Source of the DNA: Zygosaccharomyces rouxii
Taxonomy: Eukaryota > Ascomycota > Saccharomycetes > Saccharomycetales > Saccharomycetaceae
Assembly (NCBI RefSeq): GCF_000026365.1
Contig: NC_012990.1
Location: 868,001 to 932,000, forward strand
Direction: 5' to 3'
Length of the DNA: 64,000 bases
In this document: positions 25,793-35,264 of the stretch, one piece after another
Layout: each line of letters starts with the position of its first letter
Numbering within the stretch: the first letter of the stretch is position 1
Notes under the pieces: generated by a model
Database searches by the model: none
The model's input: only the letters and a program-made list of their open reading frames with translations
Told to the model about the DNA's origin: nothing
Program-made: the position numbers and the translations under genes

Positions 25793-28123
25793 ATGTCAGA
25801 AAGTAGTACCTTAAAATTACGCCCCACTTCGCCGCTAAGTGTTAATAGAAATGTTGCACTAAATTCTGCATTGTCATGGAAAATATGGTTAAGATTAGAG
25901 GATTATGAAGAATCGATCAATCAGGCATTTTCCTTACAGTTCGGTGAATTGGATACGATTGATGATTTAAAGACAAAAATTTTTGAAAATCTAAATACAA
26001 TTAGATGGTCAAGAGTTAATGATAATGCATCAATTGCGCTGGGGTTTTACTGTAATAGGACTGACTGGGAACCCGATAGATTTTCTCCGATACAAAGATT
26101 ACCGACTAGTCCAGTAAATACACTATTTGGTAAAAGTAAACCTTTACAACAACCTAGTGCCGCATCTACCAAAAGAAGTTTCGCAGATAATGATTCGAAA
26201 AGTGGTAGTTTAAATACAAGTCCCAGGATATCTGCGTCTGGGAGTCCAAAATTATCAGCAGTTCCTCGATTGCCTACCGCCCGTTATGGACCAAATATAG
26301 GTTCACCTTTCTTAAGCGTCCAAAATGGTGGTGTAAATAACAATGGTGGCAGTAATGGTGTTGGAAGTACTGGTTTGGCAAGATTACCTGGCGGTGTTGC
26401 CCCGACACTATCACCTCTACCGTTTAGTGGTGGTAGACTTGCATTAACAAGTTGGTCAAAGAAAGATCTAAAACACAGTGTAGAGCCTGTTGGTGATTCA
26501 TTATATCGAATTCTATTTGAACCCGATGAATTGGTGTTGACCATTTATAACGAATTATTTGGACACTTGGGGTCTCAAGCGGCCTCAGATGCTTTACTTG
26601 TATTTTGCAACGATATTATACCAAAGCATGAAATGCTTCCAGCAAGTGCAATGGATGGTCCAAATTTTGCTTCGAATCAACTCACGCAAGAATTACTCAA
26701 TTCACAAAATAGGAAAAGGGAACAAGAAGGTCTTCGATTGGATACACGAGATCCACATGACTTGTTACAACCGGGATTAGAGACTCCACCAACAATCGGT
26801 GCTCTAAATCCTGGAGATGCACCACCAGAACTAGTGTTAGATGATACAGCAGCACAGTTGGCTCGTGAAGAGAGTGAACGTGAATTCCAACTAATTACTA
26901 ATGAAGAACAATTACGCAAAGTTTCTCAAAGCATGCTAGATGAGGATAATCCTGATTCACCAAAGCAAGCAATCCTATTGCTCCCGAAAAATTTTGATGG
27001 TGATGTGAATTTTAATGAAAGCCCTTCCAAAATGTCGTCGAGACCATCATCCCCACTAACAACTGTTGGTGATACTAGTAATGAAAATACGGATTCCAAC
27101 ATTAATATTGGAGGTTTCAATGGCGACAACAATAATATTAATGCTAATATCAATACCAATACGCATAATTATAAGAATAACGACAACAACAATAACAGTC
27201 AAGAATCACAATTATCAATGCCCCTAGTTGACAGACCAAGGACAGACGATAGTTTAATGCAATCCCATGCGCCATTGATTGAAAAGGAAGTTGGTATGGT
27301 TCATCCTTTATTAGAAAATGATCGTAAGAAAGGGTTATCTAGTCCGACATCACCTTTACTCCCTCGAAACCCACCACCCAATTTCAACAGACTATCGCGA
27401 AGTTTTGCCCCTAAGAATGGGTCTTCAAGAGAAAAGCCATTTCCCGGTGAATGGTCCGCCACTAGCGATAAAGTCTTTCCTAAGATAAACGTTTTAATTG
27501 TAGAGGATAATGTCATTAACCAAACCATTTTAAGTTCTTTTTTGAGAAAACACAAAATTTTCTACAAAGTGGCTAAAAATGGTCAAGAGGCAATAGATGT
27601 TTGGAGAGAAGGTGGAATTCATTTAATCTTTATGGACCTACAGCTGCCAGTTCTATCTGGTATAGACGCAGCTAAAAAGATTAGAGAATTGGAAAGAGAG
27701 CATGGAATTGGAATCCAAAAGAGCAGGAAAACTCCTCATATTGAATCGAATAAAATCAATAAAGATCAAATCAACGCTCCCGTAATCATTGTAGCATTTA
27801 CCGCTTCTAAATCTCAAAGTGATAAAAAAGAAGCTCTCATCTCCGGTTGTAACGATTATCTGACCAAACCTGTTAATTTGCATTGGTTGAGCAATAAAAT
27901 CAACGAATGGGGATGTATGCAAGCATTAATTAACTTTGACAGTTGGAAGGAGGGACAAAGTAGAATGACAGATAATGTCTTGGTTAAAGCCCCCTCTCAA
28001 AGATCCGTGAAAGCGGTATCTGGGAATCCAGATATCAAATATAGAATGAATCGAAGAAGAAGTCGAAGTTCAAGTACTTCTTCCCAATCCAAAATTTCAG
28101 AGGCATTACGTTTAGCACCATAA
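25793..28123 (+). CDS. SSK1: Ssk1, response regulator of the HOG osmosensing pathway
   Basis: 776 residues, longer than the 712 of S. cerevisiae because of Asn- and Ser-rich linkers. The receiver domain spans about 560-710: acidic pair in VLIVEDNVINQ, phospho-acceptor aspartate in FMDLQLPVLSG at about residue 615, conserved Thr in IIVAFTASKSQ, and Lys in CNDYLTKPV. Two N-terminal conserved blocks (SWKIWLRLEDYEES; DELVLTIYNELFGHLGSQAASDALLV) are Ssk1-specific. Unphosphorylated Ssk1 activates the MAPKKKs Ssk2/Ssk22 and so Hog1; the Sln1-Ypd1 relay keeps it off at normal osmolarity. The neighbour SSL1 converges on it. Confidence 0.97.
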   Translation: MSESSTLKLRPTSPLSVNRNVALNSALSWKIWLRLEDYEESINQAFSLQFGELDTIDDLKTKIFENLNTIRWSRVNDNASIALGFYCNRTDWEPDRFSPIQRLPTSPVNTLFGKSKPLQQPSAASTKRSFADNDSKSGSLNTSPRISASGSPKLSAVPRLPTARYGPNIGSPFLSVQNGGVNNNGGSNGVGSTGLARLPGGVAPTLSPLPFSGGRLALTSWSKKDLKHSVEPVGDSLYRILFEPDELVLTIYNELFGHLGSQAASDALLVFCNDIIPKHEMLPASAMDGPNFASNQLTQELLNSQNRKREQEGLRLDTRDPHDLLQPGLETPPTIGALNPGDAPPELVLDDTAAQLAREESEREFQLITNEEQLRKVSQSMLDEDNPDSPKQAILLLPKNFDGDVNFNESPSKMSSRPSSPLTTVGDTSNENTDSNINIGGFNGDNNNINANINTNTHNYKNNDNNNNSQESQLSMPLVDRPRTDDSLMQSHAPLIEKEVGMVHPLLENDRKKGLSSPTSPLLPRNPPPNFNRLSRSFAPKNGSSREKPFPGEWSATSDKVFPKINVLIVEDNVINQTILSSFLRKHKIFYKVAKNGQEAIDVWREGGIHLIFMDLQLPVLSGIDAAKKIRELEREHGIGIQKSRKTPHIESNKINKDQINAPVIIVAFTASKSQSDKKEALISGCNDYLTKPVNLHWLSNKINEWGCMQALINFDSWKEGQSRMTDNVLVKAPSQRSVKAVSGNPDIKYRMNRRRSRSSSTSSQSKISEALRLAP

Positions 28124-28332
28124 GAAAATTAATAATTTTCCTAACTATGCTTTTCTTTTTGTTTTTCAAATTATGGGTTCTATTTCATTGCTTAAAACTA
28201 TAAAGTATTTCTCTAAGCCTATGCCCCGAGTTCCTCTATTTCCCACGATTTCTTCTTCTACGTCTATAACTACTATTTTGTAACTATTAAACATACATAC
28301 CCGTATTTATAAAATGGCTGATCTTTTCTTAT

Positions 28333-29766
28333 TCACGTTATGGTTGGTTTAGATTCACAACCGGGGCAATTATGCAAAATTTCATGAATAAAGACATCAC
28401 AATCAATGCAAAAATCTTTGAGACAGTCTTCACATCTATACCTAGAACTGGTTAGAAGTTCACCGGTTTTATGATTTTTAACGGTAGGGAATCTCACTTG
28501 ACAACTGAAACAATTTTCCGTTGGAAATACTTGTCCAGTAGGTACTTCTGAGAAAGTTTTCAACGGCATTAGATGGTGATAGGATCTCGCTAAATGGGTA
28601 GACAATATTAACATTAAATCACAACAAGGACAAACCATCGGCAGTGAGCATACTTTACTTTGGCAGTTTGGACAAAAATATCCACCATACAACAGTTTAG
28701 AATGGCATGCACAAAAGGTGGGCGCTTCTTCGAAAATTCTCGTAGGAAAGCCCATCTTAACCAACGTGAAACCTTTATTGATTTTATTAACTGGAAGCGG
28801 CGTCACTGCCTCAGCAAATAATTCTTTACAATGAATCTCATCCAGAGGCACTTTGTAAAACGACTCATCACCATAATTGGTTGCCTTACACAATTCTCGA
28901 CAAATAGCAACCTGTGCCGACAGACCAATAATCTTTACACGTATACCTTCTTGCACTAGTGATCCAATCGTTAGATGAATATCACCAGGGTCTGTACTCG
29001 ACAGTGAACCAAAGACTATAAGAACTTCCTTAGTACAATGAGGCGGCACCGGCAACAGCAACCCCCTTGTCATTTCTAATGCATTCTGTAAAGATGGATT
29101 ACCTTTTGGCTCCTGCTTCCTAATTGATTTCAAAGCGTCTACATGATCCTGTGGGTTACCACTAACTTGACTAATCATATGTGCCAAGCCATTACGCATG
29201 CTAACGATACCAATCTGTGAAATAGGATTTTGATCAAAAAATTCATGAACGAAATCAATAGAGTACTGGACCAACATGGCATGCCTATTAGGTCTCATGT
29301 CCTTTTCTAACATCGCTTCACTACAATCCAATACAAGTATTAACGTTCTAATAATACCTCTTTGATACGGACTAATATTTTTTTGTGCAGTCCTTTTCTT
29401 TCTGGACTCTACTATGCTAGCCGCTAATGCTGCCATATCACCTTCATCATCAGCTGGCACTAAATCCCAACTTCTCTTAATCTCGTCTTCCCATGCATAA
29501 CCACCGCTTGCACCTTGTAATGCCTTATTAGACGTCTTATTCCTTCTTGCACTTCTACCATTACGTTTTGGATCTTTACTAGCTTTCCCATTACGATCTT
29601 TAGGGTTTGATGAAGATTTAGATCCACTTTTTACGTCGCCTTCATCATCATCATTATCATTCTCTTCGTCTTGGTCTAATTCCCTCTTGTGTCTTCTAGT
29701 TTCCTTGGAGGAAACTTGAACTTGTTCCTCGTCTTCATCAGATTCAGGATCGATTACTGGCGGCAT
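28333..29766 (-). CDS. SSL1: Ssl1, TFIIH core subunit (p44)
   Basis: 477 residues, against 461 in S. cerevisiae. An acidic/basic N-terminal tail (1-110) precedes a von Willebrand A domain at about 130-300 that starts RTLILVLDCSEAMLEKD. C4-type zinc motifs follow (CACHSKLLYGGYFCPNC; CPCC), then a C-terminal RING-like segment CEDCLKDFCIDCDVFIHE ... CPGC. Ssl1 anchors and stimulates the Rad3/XPD helicase within TFIIH for promoter opening and nucleotide excision repair. It marks the left border of the DUP gene array: its start is 163 bp from the first DUP remnant. Confidence 0.97.
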   Translation of the reverse strand: MPPVIDPESDEDEEQVQVSSKETRRHKRELDQDEENDNDDDEGDVKSGSKSSSNPKDRNGKASKDPKRNGRSARRNKTSNKALQGASGGYAWEDEIKRSWDLVPADDEGDMAALAASIVESRKKRTAQKNISPYQRGIIRTLILVLDCSEAMLEKDMRPNRHAMLVQYSIDFVHEFFDQNPISQIGIVSMRNGLAHMISQVSGNPQDHVDALKSIRKQEPKGNPSLQNALEMTRGLLLPVPPHCTKEVLIVFGSLSSTDPGDIHLTIGSLVQEGIRVKIIGLSAQVAICRELCKATNYGDESFYKVPLDEIHCKELFAEAVTPLPVNKINKGFTLVKMGFPTRIFEEAPTFCACHSKLLYGGYFCPNCQSKVCSLPMVCPCCDLMLILSTHLARSYHHLMPLKTFSEVPTGQVFPTENCFSCQVRFPTVKNHKTGELLTSSRYRCEDCLKDFCIDCDVFIHEILHNCPGCESKPTIT

Positions 29767-29929
29767 CTTGAATCAACCTCTTGCAAGGTTATTCACCATT
29801 CGATGGGAATCAATCCTTTGTTTGAATGTCTAAAATCATATTGGGTTGAACTTCATTGATAATTTTGAAAGTTAACCCTAACTTTCTGCCCTAATTTATA
29901 AACCATATTAAATATTTAAATATCCAGAG

Positions 29930-30145
29930 ATGGGTATAATGCAAGCAATCAAATTCTTGGCGATAATAGCAAAAGTTAGCCCTGGGAAAGAACTGGATAA
30001 ATGGGATCAAATGGCAAAAGTATACGAATATTTAACTGGGGAAGAGAATAATAGTCCTTCTAATAATAAATCTTTTGACGGTAAGCACTGTTTAGACTGT
30101 TACCAGGCTTGCTTTGAACCACTTTCCATTGGAAACAGCTACTGA
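29930..30145 (+). pseudogene. DUP-domain remnant, second-domain type (array left end)
   Basis: A 71-codon frame with the core of a DUP domain: an IKFLAIIAKV lead, KWDQMAKVYEYL, and FDGKHCLDCYQACFEPLS. It is cut off right after that core. The same block follows a first DUP domain in the copies at 36052 and 41636, so this is the 3' part of a two-domain gene whose 5' part is missing. The ATG at 29930 corresponds to an internal Met of the fuller copies. It is unlikely to be expressed as a working protein. Confidence 0.65.
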
Positions 30146-30536
30146 TGGTGCCTGGGAGTACTTATTTCCTGTGGAGTAGTTTTTCTAACTAAGTTTGTTG
30201 CATTTTGGTCAAAGATAATCTATAAGGACAGTAATCAGGAAAAAAAAAAAAAAAAAAGAAATAAGGTTTAGAATTGACGGTCCTAAGTTTAATTAAAATT
30301 CTTACGTGTATGAACTCACTCCTTATTGACGGTCCTAAGTTTGATTAAAAATCCTTAGGTGTATGAACTCACCCCTGTAATTACCCGAGGAGAGTTTCTT
30401 TGATAGCCAGCCCCAGATTGACGTCCATTGCATTTGGCGGTGATTTTCTGTTCCTCCAAAGATTATATCATTCCAATGAAGCTTCAAAGTTGGACGTACT
30501 TGACAGAATAAATTTCTGTCTATTATAATAACTACC

Positions 30537-30948
30537 GTTCCAGATGTGAACTTGGGGCAATGGGACCAAACAGCTATGAAAATGAATTAGAGAGACACAA
30601 TATAGAAACACCAGTATCGGAGGTAGACGTGATAGTTTTTTCGATGGAAACCAATGCTCTCACTTTTTTGAAAAAGATTTTAAACCTCTTGTTTCCAATA
30701 AGGATGTGGTTGGACCAAGAAGTTACTCGAGCCGCTTTTCTCTGGTCAGTTGTTACTTCACCATGACCTGGATTGTATTGCTGCGGATGTGTTCAGAGCG
30801 TGCGATCCTCCTTCTGATTAGATCGATGTTGCCTTTAAACATAAAGAATTTACCGGCTAACGACTACCTCTCGATTCTCTGTCAAAAAAACTTTGCTTTG
30901 GTCGTGGATATTCAGACATTGATTCGAGAAGTTTTGAGCAAAAAATAG
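30537..30948 (+). pseudogene. Decayed DUP domain spread over shifted frames (left remnant)
   Basis: Two overlapping open frames here (30560-30766 and 30706-30948) look unrelated to anything. Other frames show a DUP domain instead. Around 30555, WDQTAMKMN is followed by a stop. After frame changes, SFFDGNQCSHFFEKDFKPLVS is legible around 30636-30700. These match the KWDEIA and FYDGxHC...FF...KPL landmarks of DUP proteins. The element recurs at 33355 and 38960 with a similar pattern of lesions, so it was already dead before it was copied. The tail, up to SKK-stop at 30946-30948, is of unknown origin. Confidence 0.6.
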
Positions 30949-31060
30949 AACCACGACCAGAAACGAGGGTTTTTGACTGTCACAGCACAGAAGCCTACAA
31001 TAGACATCGAAGAAGGGACTAGCTCTTAATGTGCTTTTTATCCCTTATGAAAACATGCCA

Positions 31061-31918
31061 TTAAGCGGTAGCGAATGAATGAAAAATGCCCCATACAATC
31101 ATCGAGATAATGAAGGTCAGCAGCAAAATCAAAAAGGACCCTAATTCTATTACCCAAAAGTAAAGAATTGAGGTGTTGAAAATATTGCGAAACCTCTCGA
31201 AAGTACCATCTCTAAATTCATCTCTTTCAGCCGTATGTGATAATTCACCAAAGTTCTCAACGCTCTTGTTGTATTTCGCAAGTGCTCTCTCAGTTAGCGC
31301 CTTATTTGATGGATTTTTCCAAAAATTGCTGTACATTTCTCCTTCGCAATAACATCTGATGTCGTAGGTCTGGCATTCTATTGGTTTTACGATTTCTCTC
31401 ACAAAAAAGCGCATACAATGCTCCCCACTGTAAAAAAGAGAATAACGATATCCTGTCTCTTCAGAAAAGTGATTAACTCTCGATGCAATTCTCCTCCAAG
31501 CTACTGGATCCCCGGTTAGGTCCACCCCAGCCACTTCCTTCAATAACTTTTGGAGCGCTTTTGTCTCAATATTAACCTTTTTCCTATGGTGAATAAAGTT
31601 CAAAAAAGAAAAAGTAAAGCATAGGAAATAATGACTGATCGTCCATAAGGGAGAAAATTCGACTGAAAGTTCTGATTCGAGTGGATTATGATAAAAGTCT
31701 CGCAAACTAATGTACACTAATAGTACAGCCGATGAAATAAATGCACCTGAAAGAGAAACAATAATGTCGTATATCCATGTTTTCTCGAAAAAATATGGGG
31801 CAAGGAAGTATACCAACTTTCCACTAGTACTGTCCTCTGGCAATTCTATTTCCTCCTCTTCATACATCTGCACACACTTCTCTAAGTCCATTTCACCTTC
31901 GTAACTTATCATACTCAT
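31061..31918 (-). CDS. DUP-family membrane protein, A copy 1
   Basis: 285 residues from the ATG at 31918. The frame extends upstream to a GTG at 32002, but the conserved ATG and the TATA box at 31974-31981 (TATATAAA on the minus strand) rule out that start. Layout: acidic N-tail (LEKCVQMYEEEEIELPED), membrane segments at about 51-73 and 91-110, a DUP core at 121-180 (W141-x-x-IAS, LFYSGEHC, FF-x-x-EIVKPI), then a charged region and a third hydrophobic segment at 251-279. DUP240 and COS proteins of S. cerevisiae act in membrane trafficking and vacuolar sorting of cargo; a like role is inferred only. The C-terminal segment (FWVIELGSFL) is shared with copy 4. It faces a B-type pseudogene at 32423 across a shared promoter. 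Confidence 0.85.
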   Translation of the reverse strand: MSMISYEGEMDLEKCVQMYEEEEIELPEDSTSGKLVYFLAPYFFEKTWIYDIIVSLSGAFISSAVLLVYISLRDFYHNPLESELSVEFSPLWTISHYFLCFTFSFLNFIHHRKKVNIETKALQKLLKEVAGVDLTGDPVAWRRIASRVNHFSEETGYRYSLFYSGEHCMRFFVREIVKPIECQTYDIRCYCEGEMYSNFWKNPSNKALTERALAKYNKSVENFGELSHTAERDEFRDGTFERFRNIFNTSILYFWVIELGSFLILLLTFIISMIVWGIFHSFATA

Positions 31919-31984
31919 CTTACTGCGTTGGTTAAATACACCTTTGCTGTCGTGAGTGTCTGAATTACCGCCCTTTATATATTT

Positions 31985-32020
31985 TTCACCCCGGACCTTC
32001 ACCCCGGACCTTCACCCCCT
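31985..32020. promoter_or_regulatory. Tandem GGACCTTCACCCC repeats beside the TATA box of A genes
   Basis: Two head-to-tail 13 bp units, GGACCTTCACCCC, follow a TTCACCCC start and lie directly upstream of the A-copy-1 TATA box. The same pair is found upstream of copies 2 (about 34793-34830), 3 (about 38083-38120) and 4 (about 40407-40440). Copy 5 keeps only a degraded form (TTCACCCCAGAC) near 42976. A candidate activator site for the A genes. Confidence 0.45.
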
Positions 32021-32422
32021 TGATTGTTCCCTCCCCGCGGAGCAATTCCATGCAGAAGAAACTCGAAAGCGGTAGAGAGGTATTTTGAAGCTCAATTCTG
32101 GAAACCCTAATCAGAGCTCTGAAAAAGTGCCTTATGTGTAGTGCATCGGCACCTTATGTCACTTTTGCGTGACCTTTTTGCCAGGAATATCTTTTTCCTA
32201 TATATTTCCACTTTCAAGCGAGAAGGACATCAGTATATGTATAGGTAACATAAACTTTGTTCGGACTTGCATGGATTGTTATCTATTGTTATCAGGAATT
32301 TCTTTTTTTGTAATCCTCCCCATTTCGCTCCTCCGATGACGATAAAAATTCAATCTCGTTTCTCATAGCAACCCAGGAAAGTACTCACTACATACAACGA
32401 AGGAGTTTAAACAAGAACAAAC

Positions 32423-32926
32423 ATGGAATCCGATAAAGAATCTCAAAGGCCTGTTTTACCACAGGGCCTCTTTAGAAATGAGTTGACATGTATGTTTTAT
32501 GAAATGTCTAAACATTGCTTCCCCTGGGTGGTCTCATGTTTATGCCTTGTCGCTGGATGGGTAGTAGTAGCTCAGAAAAATTTCATTCATGAAGTGTGCC
32601 TGTGGGTGCCATAGCTAGCAGTTCTTCTGGATCTTTGCATTTTTATTTGCTATTTGAAATGCTATTCCAATACAACAGAGTTAGTTCAGCGAATGTTGGA
32701 ATTGAATCCTGGTGATGATATCGAGAAATGGGACCAAATAGCCAGGTATATGAATCAATATCTATCTAAGGAATATAAACATCTTCCTAATAATAGATTT
32801 TTTGACGGTAAGCACTGTTTAGACTGTTACCAGGCTTGCTTTGAGCCTCTATCCGTTGGTAGCAGTCCTTCGGAATACTGCGAGTTAAAAGAAAATTTTG
32901 AGTTTACACAACCAAGTGTAGAATAA
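32423..32926 (+). pseudogene. DUP-family B copy 1: one frame interrupted by a single TAG
   Basis: From the ATG at 32423 a single frame runs to the TAA at 32924-32926, broken only by a TAG at 32612-32614. Before it lie 63 codons (RPVLPQGLFRNELTCMFYEM and a hydrophobic segment). After it come another membrane segment and a DUP core (IEKWDQIARYMNQYL, FFDGKHCLDCYQACFEPLS), ending FTQPSVE. Compared with the copy at 35265, the N-terminal half of the first DUP domain has been joined to the C-terminal half of the second, consistent with an internal deletion. The same TAG occurs in copy 3, so it predates that duplication. Either a young pseudogene or, less likely, a readthrough gene. Promoter and start codon look intact. 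Confidence 0.65.
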
Positions 32927-33354
32927 GAAGAACGACGAATATAGTGATTTTTACTCTTAACCTGAGAGTGGCAGTATATATCTCAAAACATGTTGGTATC
33001 ACACGCACTGCTACCGATGATCTCTGGGAGCATTCAATTCCTCTGAGGTAGTTCTCCTAACTAAGTTTGTTGCCTTTTGGTCAAAGATAATCTATAAGGA
33101 CAGTAATCAGGAAAAAAAAAAGAAATAAGGTTTAGAATTGACGGTCCTAAGTTTAATTAAAATTCTTACGTGTATGAACTCACCCCTGTAATTACTTGTG
33201 GAGAGTTTCTTTGATAGCCAGCCCCAGATTGACGTCCATTGCATTTGGCGGTGATTTTATGTTCCTCCAAAGATTATATCATTCCAATGAAGCTTCCAAA
33301 GGTAGACGTAATTGACAGAGTAAATTCCTGTCTATTATAAGAACTACCGTTCCA

Positions 33355-33760
33355 GATGTGAACTTGGGGCAATGGGACCAAACAGCTATGAAAATGAATT
33401 AGAGAGACACAATATAGAAACACCAGTAGCGGAGGTAGACGTTATAGTTTTTTCGTTGGAAACCAATGTCTTGACTTTTTTGAAAAAGCGCTCAAACCTC
33501 TTGTTTCCGATAAGGATGTGGTTGGACCAAGAAGTTACTCGAACCGCTTTTCTCGGGCCAATTGTCACTTTACCATGGCCTGGACTGTATTGCTGCGGAT
33601 GCGCTCAGAGCGTGCGAAACTCCTTCTGATTAGATCAATGTTGCCTTTAAACATAAAGAATTTACCGGCTAACGACTACCTCTCGATTCTCTGTCAAAAA
33701 AACTTTGCTTTGGTCGTAGATATTCAGACATTGATTCGAGAAGTTTTTAGCAAAAAATAG
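33355..33760 (+). pseudogene. Decayed DUP domain spread over shifted frames (unit 1)
   Basis: Second copy of the element at 30537. In one frame NLGQWDQTAMKMN reads into a stop near 33400. A second frame reads FFVGNQCLDFFEKALKPLVS around 33445-33510, then DKDVVGPRSYSNR and on to SKK-stop at 33760. The longest open frame at the start, MGPNSYENELERHN, is a frame-shifted reading of the DUP core, not a gene. The element ends about 100 bp short of the A copy 2 stop. Confidence 0.6.
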
Positions 33761-33858
33761 AACCACCACCGGAAACGAGGGTTTTTGACTGTCACAGCAC
33801 AGAAGCCCAGAAGAGACTAGCTCTTAATGTGCTTTTTATCCCTTATGAAAACATGCTA

Positions 33859-34716
33859 TTAAGCGGTAGCGAATGAATGAAAAATGCCCCATACAATCAT
33901 CGAGATAATGAAGGTCAGTATCATAATCATAAAGGACGCAAATTCTATTACCCCCAAATAAAGCATTGAGATGTTGAAAATGTTGCGAAACTTCTCAAAA
34001 ATATCATCCCTACATTCATCTTTTTCTGCAATATGTGACAACTCACCAAAGTTTTTAACGTTCTTGTTATAATTTGCAACTGCTCTCTCAACTAGCGCCT
34101 TATTTGATGGATTTTTCCAAAAATTCCTGTACATCTTCCCCTCGCAATAATATCTGATGTCGTAGGTCTGACGCTCTATTGGTTTTACGATTTCTCTCAC
34201 GAAAAAGCGCATACAATGCTCCCCACTGTAAAAAAGAGAATAACGATATTCTGTCCCTTCAGAAAAGTGGTTAACTCTAGATGCAATTCTCTGCCAAGCT
34301 ACTGGATCCCCGGTCAGGTCCACCTCAGCCACTTCCTTCAATAACTTTTGGAGCACTTTTGTCTCAATCTTAACCTTTTTCCTATCGTCGATGAAGCTAA
34401 AAATAGAAAAAGTAAAGCATAGGAGGTAATGAATGATCATCCATAAGGGAGATAAAAAGTCTGAAAGTTCTGATTCTAGTGGATCATGATAAAAGTCTCG
34501 CAGACTAAAGTACACTAACGGTGCAGCCGATGACATAAATGCAGCTGAAAGGGAAGCGAGAATGTTGGATATCCATGTTTTCTCGAAGAAATATGGGGCA
34601 AGGAAGTATGTCAACTTTCCACCAGAACTGTCCTCTGGCAATTGTATTTCTTCCTCTTCAAACGTCTGCACACACTTTTCTAAATCCATTTCACTCTCGT
34701 AACTTATCACACTCAT
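33859..34716 (-). CDS. DUP-family membrane protein, A copy 2
   Basis: 285 residues from the ATG at 34716 (the frame opens further to a TTG at 34734). It has the same layout as copy 1 but is the most divergent of the five: QTFEEEEIQLPEDSSGGKL in the N-tail, ASLSAAFMSSAAPLVYFSL in the first membrane segment, and EYRYSLFYSGEHC in the DUP core. It also has the variant RAVANYNKNVKNFGELSHIAE. The C-terminal segment is of the LGVIEFASF type, here with MIMILTF. The TATA box and paired 13 bp repeats are present upstream. It diverges from the broken B copy 2. Confidence 0.85.
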   Translation of the reverse strand: MSVISYESEMDLEKCVQTFEEEEIQLPEDSSGGKLTYFLAPYFFEKTWISNILASLSAAFMSSAAPLVYFSLRDFYHDPLESELSDFLSPLWMIIHYLLCFTFSIFSFIDDRKKVKIETKVLQKLLKEVAEVDLTGDPVAWQRIASRVNHFSEGTEYRYSLFYSGEHCMRFFVREIVKPIERQTYDIRYYCEGKMYRNFWKNPSNKALVERAVANYNKNVKNFGELSHIAEKDECRDDIFEKFRNIFNISMLYLGVIEFASFMIMILTFIISMIVWGIFHSFATA

Positions 34717-35264
34717 CTTACTGCGTTGGTTCAATACACCTTTGCTGTCGTGAGTGTCAGTTTGTGTCTAAATTGCCGCCCTTTATATATTTTTCACCCC
34801 GGACCTTCACCCTGGACCTTCACCCCTTCATTGTTTCCTCCCCGCGGGGCAATTCCATGCAGGAGAAACTCGAAGTGTCAAAATGATAAAATATATATAC
34901 TAAAGCGGTAGACAGGTAGTTCAAAGATCAGTTTGGAAACCCTAATCAGAGCTCTGAAAAAGTGCCTTATGTCTGATGTGTCGGCACTTTATTTCACTTT
35001 TGCGTGACCTTTTTGCCAGGAATATCTTTTTCCTATATATTTCCACTTTCAAGCAAGAAGGACATCAGAAAGGTGTATATGTATAGGTAACATGAACTTT
35101 GTTCGGACCTGCATGGATTGTTATCTATTGTTATCAGGAATTTCTTTTTTTGTAATCCTCCCCATTTCGCTCCTCCGATGACGATAAAAATCAGATCTCG
35201 TTTCTCATAGCAACTCAGAAAAGTACTTGCAATATGGAACGACAGAGGTTTATCAAGCACAAAC

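Noticed and set aside
32002..32002. Longer 313-residue forms of A copies 1 and 3
   Set aside because: They depend on a GTG start upstream of a conserved TATA box. All five copies share an ATG that yields 285 residues.
33372..33629. Novel small gene family starting MGPNSYENE, three copies
   Set aside because: Alternate frames at the same bases spell DUP core motifs, so these frames are out-of-register readings of a dead DUP domain.
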